A stretch of DNA of 34,294 nt, taken from contig JAHBMJ010005639.1 in NCBI GenBank assembly GCA_018398765.1, forward strand, positions 17,501 through 51,794. Reading direction: 5' to 3'. This DNA comes from Chromera velia. Lineage: Eukaryota > Sar > Chromeraceae. Positions 1 to 8,690 of the stretch are shown one piece after another. The notes beneath the pieces were generated by a model. It did not search any database and was not told the origin of the DNA. It saw only the letters and a program-made list of their open reading frames with translations. The translations under genes were made by a program, and so were the position numbers. Position 1 is the stretch's first letter; the number at the start of each line of letters is the position of its first letter.

Positions 1-631
1 GTTTGAGCTCCGTTTTCCCCCGACTTACATTTCCTTTTGTACTCCTCGCTCCTCTTCTCTCCCTCGGGGGTGTTCCCTTCCTGGTCTGCACCGATTGTCT
101 TTTCAGTCATTCACTCACGCTCCGTCCTTCCTCCACAACGCCAGCGCACTTTCTCTTTCTCTCTCTGATTCCTCCTCTCCTCTCCTGGAATGCAAAGCTG
201 ATGGATGACTCGAGGGAGGAGGAAGAGGAATGCGCAGCAAAGAAGGGAGGGATAGAAGGGGACAGAAGAGACAGACGTAAAGGAAGGAAGAAAGAAAGAA
301 AGAAGGAAAGAAAGAAAGTAATGTAGTCCATCCAGTCGGTTTTCCAGCAAGTGAAGTGAATCTCTCTCTCTTTCCACTCAAAGGATTCTTGCTCTACGGT
401 TACTAAGGGGCCGTCCGCTGCCTGTTGCACTCACTGTCTGGTCTGTTTTTTCTTCCTTCCTCTTCGTCCCCGCCAAATTTCCCCCACCTACGTGCCCCTC
501 TCCCTCCCTCCCTCCCTCCCTGTAACTTTCTTTGTATAATCAGTCACGCCTACTTCTCTCTTTGGAGGAGGGGGAGAGCTGTCCAGGGGGGTCCTCTGTC
601 TGCGTGTGCGTGCGTGTGTGTGTGTGTGTGT

Positions 632-669
<38 letters not shown>

Positions 670-1300
670 TTGTGTATGTATCCAACGTGCTGGTCCTGTC
701 TGGCTTGTTTCGGCGCCGGCGAATCCTATATTGCAGGGAGAAGAACGGAGCGAACGAAAGAAAGAAAGACAGAAGAAAAATTTTGGGTACTGAGGATAAA
801 GGGGGGACCGGGGGAAATCATCGAATGTACCGACCTGGACAGGCAAAGGAAAGGAAGGGAAAACTGTCACTCACTCTGTCTCTCTGTCTCTCTGTCTCTC
901 TCTCCCCGGCCCTGTCCCTTTCTCTCACCTCACCGCACCGCATTGACTGTATGAATGAATCTATGAATGTGAATAAATAAATGCGGAGGTGAGTGACTTG
1001 CCATGAAGGATTCCTCCCTCCGGATCTCTCTCCTGTAAGTACTGATAATAAATCTTCGATCGATGCGATGCAGCGCGACGTTCTTACTTCCTGGTCGGAG
1101 GGTCTTTGTAGGGAGGGAGCGGGATAGGCTGGCTGCATGGGGTGGGTGGGGGCGTGGGCCGTTTGATTGTTTGTGCATGCCTATGCCTGGAGGACGATAG
1201 AGGAGGATGCATGGGCGGGCTGCGGAGGGTCCGGGGTGTTCCGGGGTTGTATGAGTACAATGATTCAATATGACTAATTGCAGTTTTTAATGCATGCATG
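1..1300. repeat. Simple-repeat-rich DNA without a supported gene
   Basis: Pyrimidine-rich and purine-rich low-complexity blocks alternate here: CTTT/CTCC tracts at 1-200, GAAA-type repeats at 280-320, CCCT repeats near 500-520, and a GT microsatellite of about 60 bases at 601-664. Open frames in this stretch owe their length to the repeats (runs of Val-Cys, Thr-His, or Glu-Arg-Lys) and show no conserved motif. I see no exon bounded by convincing splice sites. Confidence 0.7.
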
Positions 1301-1426
1301 ATTCTGGGCATGATTCATTGTCATTATATGTCATTATCACTAGCATTATCATCATACCGGCTTAGCATCATACACAGCTCGATCTGTAGGACCTACAGTT
1401 TATTATATATAGCATATAAAGCACAT

Positions 1427-1571
1427 AGTACGGTTAGGGAGAACTACCGGGGGGGTTAAGCGATTTCATGGTGACCATGGATTTAGTAACTTGTAAGCGG
1501 TAACCAGGGGGGTCTTAGACCCCGGCGTCAGGTAACCATAGTGATTAGTGATTAGTGGTGCCTTAGAGTAC

Positions 1572-1603
<32 letters not shown>

Positions 1604-2791
1604 ATGTTCCGCCCTAGGGCCTTCCCGCTATGTCTATCTGTCACTGTCGCCGTTTTGTCTTATAAAGGTCGCATATAGCGATAGTAGTTTAGACTAAAGG
1701 CCCCGGTAAATTAGCCGGCAAAGCGGTAAAAAAAACGTGCAAGCGTGCATGCATGCTTACCCTTGCTTTCGGATTAAGCCCTTAATTCGTGATCTATCAT
1801 GTATCTATTCTGAAAAGATGAAACGGTTCTCTGAATTTCATAATTGATTCATTTGATTCTATGGAGAGAGCTCGCACATGACTCATGATATGAGCTAGTT
1901 TTTGAAAAAAAACGAGGCTTGAGGTGCGAGTAACAAGGCAAGAACAACTGTTTTTACAGTTTCTGAGCCTACTGTTCATCCTCTTTGATCTTTTGCAAAG
2001 GTTTTTCAGAACTGTATGACTTTCTGCCTCGTACGTCTCGTAATGAAAAAGCAGTATCCACTTGATTGATCCGGTCCAAAACATGTCTGACACCCCTGCA
2101 GACTATCTTGAGCATTCTTACATGAGCGCCGTCTTCGGAACGGTACCTCAAATCGTTCAGACTACATTGAAGCAGGGCTTGTACCGCGCGACTTCGGCAT
2201 ACTTTCTGTCACTAAATTTAGGTTCGGTTTCTAGTTCTAGTTCAGGTTCGGTTTCTGGTTTAGGTTTGGTTTCAGGTTGAGCTAGAGGTTGAGGTTTGGT
2301 TTCAGGTTCTGGTTCATTGGCTATATATAAAATATAGGGTGTTACAGGTGTATAAACAGTGCTTTCATTTATGATTGTTGTATGCATGACATTGTTCCTT
2401 GCCTTCTTACCTCCCCCAAAACTTAAACAACTCTCAGTTGAACTCAATTACTCTAACATTCTAAGTGTCATTCTTTACATCATTGCCTAGATTTATAGGA
2501 TGACATAATTTATTAGGTCCTGCACATTAATGTTCCATTAGAAAAATGTAAAACGATTGTTTTCAATCATTTTAATGCTACTTTTAATGTTTTTTTACAA
2601 AGAGTTTTTATAATTTTTTGATTGACTGTTTCATATTTTATGAATCTTTTTATTGAAAAGTATAAGATTATTAGGAAAACCCCCTATACTACCATAGTAC
2701 TACTACCATGGTACCTCTGCCCCAACTAACTATCATACCCAGAAGTGTTATTCCCGGTAACCAAATTAATTTGGTTCCTCCTAACCGTACT
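1427..2791. repeat. Possible element bounded by 18-bp imperfect inverted repeats
   Basis: The 18 bases at 1427-1444 (AGTACGGTTAGGGAGAAC) match the reverse complement of 2774-2791 at 16 of 18 positions. The outer bases give only a weak extension, and I found no clear target-site duplication. The interior is AT-rich and includes the 6-base periodic tract. This may be the outline of an old DNA transposon without an intact transposase, or a chance pair. Confidence 0.3.
2221..2318 (+). repeat. Degenerate 6-base periodic repeat (GGTTNN-like)
   Basis: GGTTTC, GGTTCG, GGTTTG and related hexamers follow one another for about 100 bases. Read on the minus strand this gives a Glu-Pro-Glu-Thr-Lys-type repeat within the open frame 2157-2447. 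That frame ends at stops on both sides and has no other protein-like feature. The motif is faintly telomere-like but too variable to be called a telomeric tract. Confidence 0.6.
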
Positions 2792-2899
2792 GTGTAATAC
2801 AAAGCGTACCTGGTTGTGGCGTAGTGTGACGCTAGTTGCGACGCTGCATCTGATATTAGATCTAACATTCAGTGGTACAGTATGTAAAAAAAAACTGTC

Positions 2900-3877
2900 A
2901 TGATGATCCCATGCGAACCATTCGACGAAGGGGCACTCACTGTGCATAACTTCAACGGCATAAAGAAGGAGAGTGGAGATGTGTTAGTCTCCTATACATC
3001 AAAGGGACAGTTGAAGTCGGTGGAGGAGATGACAAGGAACTTGAAGGGGGTGAGAATCATCCAGTCAATCCAACCTGCAGACAGATACGAAGGCTGGAGT
3101 GACCGATTTTATCCCACCTCATACGGGAGAAGCGCAATTCCCTCCACAGTGTACTACCTTGAGTTCAAGGAAGTGTGGGATTCCGGGACGGGTGCCTCTC
3201 TCCTCGTGGATGCCTTCATCAAGTGGGCCTTCGACCCAGAGCATGGAACGTTTCCGTTTTTCTCTCCGAGATACGACATGTATGAGGGGAATTGGGGGCG
3301 ATTCAAAAAGAAGACAGAACGATCGTTGCAATCCTCCAGAGACCTCCTGTCGGTATCTTTGTCAGGTCTGGGCAAACTTATGGATGCCTGCGATTATGAC
3401 ATGGACAAGGTCGACAGAGCACTAAAGAGGGCGGTCAGATTCGAGGGTCACTATGAAGAGGCGAGGAAAGAGAAAGAAGAGGAGATTCCTGAGGGTGAGC
3501 ACAGAGAAGAACAGAGAGAACGAACACAGGCAGCGGCAGCAGCAGCAGCCACCAACAGCCGAAGCCTGAGGAGACAGAGGGACAGGGACCTAGAGCACAG
3601 AGTCAGGTCTCCATCCTTCAGTCGACCTGATGATCGAGAAGTTGTCATTCAGGTTGACCAAGAGGCAGGCGACGAAACGCCCTCGAAGAGACAAAGAACA
3701 AGAGACAAAGAAGAGAAGCAGGAAAGGAGAGGACGAAGCAGACCACCTGGATCCAAGAACAAGACGAAGGAAGACCAGAGAGCAGAAGCAGCTGAGAGAC
3801 TGACTGACCCGCTGAGACCCGGCACCTCCCGTCAGGTTGGTGTGCGGATTCAAAGAGCTTTTCAGCAGGCTCTCTGA
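2900..3877 (+). CDS. Orphan protein, main open frame (325 residues)
   Basis: I do not recognise this protein. The start is well fixed: an in-frame TAA lies in the A run just upstream of tandem ATG codons at 2900 and 2903. Residues 1 to about 195 look globular and aromatic-rich (for example YEGW, YYLEFKEVWD, FIKWAFDPEHGTFPFFSPRYD). Residues about 195-310 are highly charged and low in complexity: an Arg/Glu-rich stretch, an Ala run near 212-218, and basic clusters such as SKRQRTR and RRGRSRPPGSKNK that could act as nuclear-localisation or nucleic-acid-binding segments. The frame ends at a TGA at 3875-3877. Sensible coding continues in the +1 frame, so this is probably the larger part of one broken or frameshifted gene. 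Its place among mobile elements suggests a transposon-borne or captured gene, but no transposase or polymerase motif is visible. Product naming is inference only. Confidence 0.65.
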   Translation: MMIPCEPFDEGALTVHNFNGIKKESGDVLVSYTSKGQLKSVEEMTRNLKGVRIIQSIQPADRYEGWSDRFYPTSYGRSAIPSTVYYLEFKEVWDSGTGASLLVDAFIKWAFDPEHGTFPFFSPRYDMYEGNWGRFKKKTERSLQSSRDLLSVSLSGLGKLMDACDYDMDKVDRALKRAVRFEGHYEEARKEKEEEIPEGEHREEQRERTQAAAAAAATNSRSLRRQRDRDLEHRVRSPSFSRPDDREVVIQVDQEAGDETPSKRQRTRDKEEKQERRGRSRPPGSKNKTKEDQRAEAAERLTDPLRPGTSRQVGVRIQRAFQQAL

Positions 3878-4112
3878 CAACACAGACAGTGAGAAGCAAA
3901 AGCTTAATGCGTCCGCCGACGCTCTGCTTGCCAAGATGATTGCATGGGCAGAGCAAAAGGGGCTCAGCACAGATGACGATGAGATGAACGGAAGGCTGAT
4001 TGACTTCCTGAGGCGAGGGGGGATGAAGACGACCACCATTCCGATGGTGATCGCCAAGAAAGAGCTCCTTCAGATGGTTGCGTTCATCATTTCGTTTCCC
4101 CACAGTGAATGA
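3837..4112 (+). CDS. Orphan protein, C-terminal part in the +1 frame
   Basis: This frame overlaps the end of the main frame by about 40 bases and lies one base downstream in phase. From about 3840 it reads a hydrophilic, helix-prone sequence of about 90 residues (FKELFSRLSDNTDSEKQKLN, then ADALLAKMIAWAEQKGLS) ending in TGA at 4110-4112. It has no good ATG context of its own. Composition resembles the preceding frame and suggests they were one protein of about 410 residues. Explanations are a 1-base indel in the gene or assembly, a programmed +1 shift near 3835-3845, or a very short intron (20-25 bases between GT and AG), which I think unlikely. Function unknown. Confidence 0.5.
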   Translation: MVCGFKELFSRLSDNTDSEKQKLNASADALLAKMIAWAEQKGLSTDDDEMNGRLIDFLRRGGMKTTTIPMVIAKKELLQMVAFIISFPHSE

Positions 4113-4640
4113 GTTGATCAGAAAGACTGAGAACATGGAACTCTCCCTTACACTCTTGACGTAGTATCGGACTTTTCTATCATGCAGAGAAAGGGGGCAT
4201 AAAAAGCTGCAATGCGAAAATAATTGATGTAAATTGACTGACCTGATTGCATGCACGAGTCCTCTGATTGCATGCACGAGTCGATTTAACAGCGACGCAC
4301 GCACCACGTACCGCCGTCTCGTTTGCCCTGAATGAGAGAAACCGCTCGATCCTCATTGGGCACAAGCAAGCAGGACATGAACGTGTCTCCCACGAGAACC
4401 CCTTCATAGTACTTGCCGGCATCATGAAGGCTACCCAGATCTAGTCTCTTAGAGAGTTAAATGAAGGTTAAGAATAGTCTGGAACTTATTCAAACTTGAA
4501 AACCTATTTAAATTAACTATAACATGCATGATATTTACATATTTTTTTCATGTATAAGAGTAAACAAAAATTGAATAGGAAATCATTAGATTAACTTGGT
4601 CAAAAGCTCAATAAAAATCATAATTACACTGAAACTGTAG
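4113..4640. other. AT-rich spacer with a 21-base tandem duplication
   Basis: No gene is supported. The 19-mer CTGATTGCATGCACGAGTC occurs at 4243-4261 and again at 4264-4282, a two-copy tandem repeat of period 21. The remainder up to 4640 is AT-rich. A minus-strand frame (4180-4425) crosses the duplication and shows no motif. Confidence 0.6.
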
Positions 4641-4721
4641 TGTGACACAATTCAAATTATGACATAATACCCTATACACTAGTAGGCTAGTAGTAGCAGT
4701 GACACAAATAATTGTGTCACA
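4641..4721. repeat. 81-base segment with perfect 12-bp inverted ends
   Basis: TGTGACACAATT at 4641-4652 is the exact reverse complement of AATTGTGTCACA at 4710-4721. A second inner hairpin (GTGACACAA/TTGTGTCAC, 4699-4720) shares the right arm. It sits immediately beside the nested MITE pair. It could be a minimal inverted-repeat element or a fold-back remnant. I see no clear target duplication. Confidence 0.45.
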
Positions 4722-4732
4722 ATAGGTGTGAT

Positions 4733-5201
4733 CTAGGCGTATCACAGCAAAAAAAAAAGTAAACCAGAATTAACTTAAATTATTTTTTTTTTTTTGCGCA
4801 ACAGCTAAGCAACACTTGTGCAATATCAAAACAATACTTATGCAACATTTGAACAACAGCTGTTTGTCACCTAACATCATTAGGCAAAAAAAAAAAAATT
4901 AAGTGAGAACGGGTTTAAATTATTATTTTTTTTTCTCTGTGATAGGCCTAGGGTGAACCTCCCTGACACTCCAGTCTGTCTTGAAATGGATTTTTTAATG
5001 CTGGCCGTGCCTGCAGTGCGGTTCCTTCAAGACTGTCTGCACCTTTCACAAGAAAATTTTAAGTGTACTTTATTTTGGTAGCGCCTTCGGCGCGCTACCT
5101 TCATTGACAAGTTATGCCGCACCTACGGCGCAGGCGTTTCAAATCTGGCCGTGCCTACAGCGTGGCGTTTTAAGTTTCCTGGAGTGTCAGGGAGGTTTTA
5201 G
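4733..5201. mobile_element. MITE A, hAT-like, interrupted by MITE B
   Basis: The left end (4733-4747) and the inverted right end (4937-4951) match at 14 of 15 positions. Both continue into A-rich then T-rich sequence. Without the inserted MITE B the element is 219 bases (4733-4951). The 8-bp direct repeat GGTGTGAT flanks it at 4725-4732 and 5202-5209. The right copy is whole only when the insertion of MITE B at its edge is taken into account. An 8-bp duplication with short inverted ends and no coding capacity is typical of non-autonomous hAT-superfamily elements. The superfamily call is inference, because no transposase is in the window. Confidence 0.7.
4956..5197. mobile_element. MITE B, 242 bases, 19-bp perfect inverted repeats
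   Basis: AACCTCCCTGACACTCCAG at 4956-4974 is the exact reverse complement of 5179-5197. Flanks CTAGGGTG (4948-4955) and TTAGGGTG (5198-5205) form an 8-bp target duplication with one mismatch. The interior is GC-richer and has a hairpin (GGTAGCGC/GCGCTACC near 5070-5100) and imperfect copies of GCCGTGCCTRCAG. There is no open frame. Its position across the right border of MITE A shows it inserted later. Confidence 0.75.
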
Positions 5202-5209
5202 GGTGTGAT

Positions 5210-5758
5210 GAAATAGTTGGAGTAATTTAAGTGTGATGAAATTATTAGACGAAAATTGAAATGATCCTAGACTTTTAAAGTGACTTGAAGTCTTCAGAGT
5301 TGTTGAAGATCCTATATAGTGAACATCAGAGTGTTCTTTTATATTGACTCACTCACTCACTCACAGCGACTCACAGTGACTCACTCACCCTACTCACTCG
5401 CAGTGACTCACTCACATCACTTACTTATACTCACTCATTCACTCACTCACTCATTCAGTCACTCATTCAATCACTCACTCACTCACTCATTCACTCACTC
5501 GCTCACTTACTCACTCATTCATCATTCACTCACTCACTCACTCAGTCAGTCAGTCAGTCAGTCAGTCACTTACTCACTCACTCACTCATTCACCTCACTC
5601 ACCCACTCACCAGAGTTTTTGGCTTGACTAACTTGTGACTTGAAGGTTGCACTTTTTAGTTTGCATAAGTTTTCTCAAACTTTTTTGCGCGCAAGCGGCA
5701 TAGCTGTTTTTCTCGCGAGGTCATGTGTAGGGTTATACAGGATTTGCATGTTCATGCG
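5210..5758. repeat. ACTC/CAGT tetranucleotide tract and flanking spacer
   Basis: From about 5343 to 5610 the sequence is an imperfect array of CACT, with TCAT and TCAG variants. A purer CAGT block lies near 5542-5567. Read as protein it gives only Ser-Leu-Thr-His repeats. The flanks (5210-5342 and 5615-5758) are AT-rich and hold nothing I can identify. Confidence 0.8.
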
Positions 5759-5904
5759 TGATGATGATGATGATTGAGGGTTAAATCCTAGATTTAGCGA
5801 CACCAAATCCTAAGCCACTAGCAAGGCTTTGAGGATAACCCAGAGCATACATTCATGGGGGGGAGGGGATGAGGAAGCCTGCATGCCAATCGGATCGATT
5901 CGCC

Positions 5905-6486
5905 TCAACTTGCCTTATCGACAGAATGGACCTTCTTGAGACAGTCGGCTATAGCTTTGGAACCGCTTCTAGGCAGGATTATGCACAACAGCAACACCAT
6001 ATCCTTTATTTTTTTCTCATTATCAGAAGTGTCCCTCCCGGTTGCAATCTGTATTCTTATGTCAATGGGCGCTTTCTGCTTCGCAATTTCGTACAGTTCT
6101 TTCAGCCTGTTCCGTTCCCTTTCTGTATCCTTACATTCCGTCAGGACATGAACCTCATCTTTGATCACACGCAAGGGGGATAAACATTTATCATACAGCC
6201 GTTCCGGTTGGGTTCTATCTATATCCCCCCTTATGAGAGCCTTGAAAAGTGTACAAAAGCCTGCGGAGGACTACAACAGACTCTTTGGCAGAGGTTCAAC
6301 ACTGCACTCTATCATTTCACTTCTCGGACGCCATTTCCTTTCACTCAGAAGGTGCATGGCCAAACGTTGTCTGGTCGGATTCTCTGATTGGAAAGGGGAG
6401 AGATTTGTAAGGTGGGGAAAAATTCCATCTCTGTCTCTAACGTTTCTAGTTTCTTCTTTCAACCAGTCGGACAGCCATGCAGGCAC
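5905..6486 (-). pseudogene. LINE C-terminal region
   Basis: The same frame reads through 6486-6274, a TAG stop at 6271-6273, then onward to a final stop at 5905-5907. The first part carries Trp-rich segments (WLSDWLKEE). The second carries a pattern of the form Glu-Arg-Leu-Tyr-Asp-Lys-Cys, then KDEVHVLTECKDTERERNRL. This resembles the C-x(n)-C-x(n)-H-x4-C motif followed by a basic helix found near the C terminus of many LINE ORF2 proteins. One of the usual cysteines seems to be missing, so metal binding is uncertain. The upstream join needs a frame change near 6490-6540. Confidence 0.65.
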
Positions 6487-6722
6487 CCTCTACGATCTTT
6501 TTTGCCACTTTTCTTTCTGCCCTTACCCTTTCTTTTAAACTTGTCCCCCACCGTGCTTCGCAATGGAGGCCATAAAAGGGAGCAATCTAATGGAACGGCC
6601 AGCCATTTTACTGTCTTAACAAAGGGTTCACATGAGCTAGCCAAGCACTCATTCCACACTGCCCGGGATAGAGCATGGTCGCGATCGATTTGATGCATTG
6701 GATGAAGCCCCCACTCAACTTA
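6459..6722 (-). pseudogene. LINE connector fragment in a shifted frame
   Basis: After a CT-rich repeat at about 6740-6775 the protein-like reading moves to another frame. A TAA at 6720-6722 is followed by a Trp-containing segment (IDRDHALSRAVWNECLASSC, then VKTVKWLA) and a Lys/Arg-rich stretch, ending in TGA at 6459-6461. The neighbouring frames become non-protein-like over the same bases. This supports a real frame shift, probably caused by repeat-length change in the CT-rich tract. Confidence 0.5.
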
Positions 6723-7954
6723 CCAAGTAAAGAACTGAATGGTGAGAGAGAAAGAGAGAGAAGGGAGGGCGAAACAAAGGAGTGATAGGAGAGACCAAAA
6801 CAACATCGAACAAAACATAACTGTAATGCATTGAGGCAGGCAACATCTGTCTTTCTGAGCGGGATCGTTTCCAATCCATACAGCGCAACTGGCAGCCAGA
6901 GGGCCTTGAACGAAATAATTTTCAAAAAGGGAGAAACAAAGCCCAGAGAAGAGAGAGTACCAAACACAGCCCTCAATGTCTTCTCTGCTGCCTCAATGTG
7001 GGCTTTGACTGTCTTACTAAGGTCTCTGCCCTCAAAAACCTAGTTACCTAAATACTTATATTTACTCACCGCTTCCACTGGTTTACCTTCATAAAGAAAA
7101 GGGGTCCGGGGCACTAGGTTGGGGTGGGGGGAGGAGAGTCGCATAACTTTTGTCTTCTTTAAATTCACCTTCAGGCCGTGCTCCTTACAATAGTCCTTGA
7201 GGCAAGACAGACGTTTCTGCAAGTCTGAAGCACTGTGAGCAAACAGAACAAGGTCGTCTACATATCCGATGCTTTCGATTAAAACGTCAGACAGTCTGAC
7301 AGGAGTCTCTCTATCAGTATCCCCAGCCGAGCTTTGATTCCTGTTTTTATTATCGGAGCTGACAGACTTATGCAGATTGTTGATGAAAAGAAGAAAGAGG
7401 AGAGGAGAGAGAGGATTGCCTTGTTTTACTCCTCCGCCTTCTGGAAAGCATTCTGTTACCCCATTCATCTAAGCCTTCACCTGACTATACATCGAATGAA
7501 TCATCTAAACATTGGCTTGGCTTACTCCTTCCTCCCTGAGCCTCTCTAATATTTTGACCCGAGGAACTGTATCAAACGCCTTGCTGAAATCAACAAACGT
7601 GGCAATCAGAGGGTTCTTCTTCTTTTTGGATCTGAGAATTAACGAAGACAGAGTAGCGAAGGCCTCCCTTGTCCCTACCCCCTGTCTGAAGCCGAGCTGC
7701 CTTTCGTTAATTTTTACCTCCTTCCTAATATTTGAGTCCATCAATAAAGCAAAAATCTTACCTAGAAGCCCCACAATGTGGATCGGGCGCCATTCGTTAT
7801 AGTCGAAACTCGGCGGGCCCTTAGGGATAGAAGCAATGCGCAATACATTCCAGCGTTCAGGCCAAAAAGAAAAAAGGTGAAACAAATTGAAAAAGACAAA
7901 GAGTAGCAAGCGGGAGAGAGAAGAAAAGCCAAAACATAACGAGAGGTGACACAC
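6608..7954 (-). pseudogene. LINE reverse transcriptase, interrupted by three TAG stops
   Basis: One continuous frame carries the ordered RT motifs. An N-terminal part has WNVLRIASIPKG and EWRPIHIVGLLGKIFA (motifs 1-2), followed by a GFRQG-type element. Motif A is FVDFSKAFD, with its catalytic Asp near 7589-7591. Motif B is GVKQGNPLSPLLF and motif C is the YVDD box (about 7250-7265). A motif D-like LKVNLKKTKVMRL and motif E (YKYLGN) follow. Past motif E comes the thumb/connector, with LPVALYGLETIPL, a hallmark segment of LINE ORF2. Stops interrupt the frame at 7505-7507, 7469-7471 and 7040-7042; all are TAG, and the flanking protein aligns without loss. The frame ends with TAA at 6608-6610, after a probable frame shift. 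The product would copy LINE RNA into DNA at the nicked target. This copy cannot make it by standard decoding. Confidence 0.95.
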
Positions 7955-8217
7955 TGCGCATTGTCACATACCTGCAGAGTCTGCAATCACTCCTCAACAT
8001 ATCAACATACTATAACTCTTTCACCTCACTCATGTCCAACAATTTCTAACATACACACCATAAACCTATTAAACCTTATCTTTAAAAGTTATTCATACTT
8101 TCATGCAGGTAAGAAACAATAAATAGAATCATTCTAAGTGCTTTAAAAACTTAGTTTTTTATATAAAATTTAGTGTGATACATAGAAAATTAAAAGTCAC
8201 TTTCTAGTACAAAAGTT
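7955..8217. other. AT-rich segment interrupting the LINE
   Basis: Between the endonuclease remnant and the RT start lie about 260 AT-rich bases with stops in all frames. The conserved second half of the endonuclease (with its Gly-Asp-x-Asn and Ser-Asp-His motifs) and the RT-proximal linker should be here. They are absent, so coding sequence was lost and non-coding sequence sits in its place. No inverted repeat marks an inserted element. Confidence 0.6.
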
Positions 8218-8690
8218 TCAATTGTTAGTATAGTCAGTTCCTCTAGGTAGAAAGTATACACCAAAAACATGAAGGACTCTTGTGGCTGACTCCCCTCCTT
8301 CTGAGGGAAAAGGCACACTCACTGACAGACGGACCAGATTTTGACCTACCAGCTCCCACTTTCGCTGCAGTTCATGAACTAAAGAATTTCTGACTAGGAT
8401 GCATACACCCCCTGTCCTTGCTTCCCCGATGGTTGCGGTTTTCCTTCTCGATCCGTCTGCTTTGATTTTCCTTCTCAACCACTTAAAGTGATCGAAATTA
8501 TGCCCTGTGTGAGTAGATGTTCTTACGGGCATAGAGGGGCACTTCGTTTCAGTTAACACCACAATGTCTGCCTGGCAAGCGGCCAGCCACCACTCGAGAG
8601 CCTTGCTTCATATGCATGACCCCAGCCCCCCCATATTTACCATTTTTATTGTGAGTTTCCTTCTTCCTGAAGCCATAAGACCAGACCTCA
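8218..8690 (-). pseudogene. LINE APE-type endonuclease, N-terminal half only
   Basis: The frame reads KLTIKMVNMGGLGSC, a TGA stop at 8608-8610, then ALEWWLAACQADIVVLTETK. This matches the opening strand and the catalytic Glu loop (LTETK) of LINE apurinic-endonuclease-like domains. A Gly-Gly-Val-Cys-Ile-Leu-Val strand and a hydrophobic VFGVYFLP strand follow. The frame ends with TGA at 8218-8220, before the expected GDxN and SDH motifs. The domain would nick target DNA to prime reverse transcription. Without its second half it cannot be active. The TGA could derive from a CGA codon by C-to-T change. Confidence 0.8.

Larger units (their letters stand above)
1301..2899. other. AT-richer non-coding start of the mobile-element island
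   Basis: Composition changes near 1300: the dense microsatellites stop and AT content rises. Small structures are present: a TGAT-type tetranucleotide array at 1573-1603, a short hairpin (GGGGTC/GACCCC, 1509-1523), a hexamer-like repeat at 2221-2318, and an imperfect inverted-repeat pair at 1427-1444 and 2774-2791. Minus-strand open frames at 1797-2093 and 1969-2151 have unremarkable composition and no motif I recognise. They may be remnants of a decayed element, but I cannot name it. Confidence 0.5.

Noticed and set aside
2221-2318. Telomere-like GGTTTAG-type hexamers
   Set aside because: The unit varies too much and is short and internal; better described as a degenerate hexamer repeat.
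3836-3855. A 20-base GT-AG intron joining the two frames of the orphan gene
   Set aside because: Far shorter than any other proposed intron here, and it does not restore the second frame; an indel or frameshift is simpler.
5343-5610. Possible CRISPR-like or satellite array
   Set aside because: The unit is a 4-base microsatellite without spacers; there is no CRISPR architecture anywhere in the window.
6271-7507. Nuclear reassignment of TAG as a sense codon
   Set aside because: Not accepted as a conclusion: the copy is decayed with frame shifts and also has TGA and TAA. Reported only as a pattern to test.
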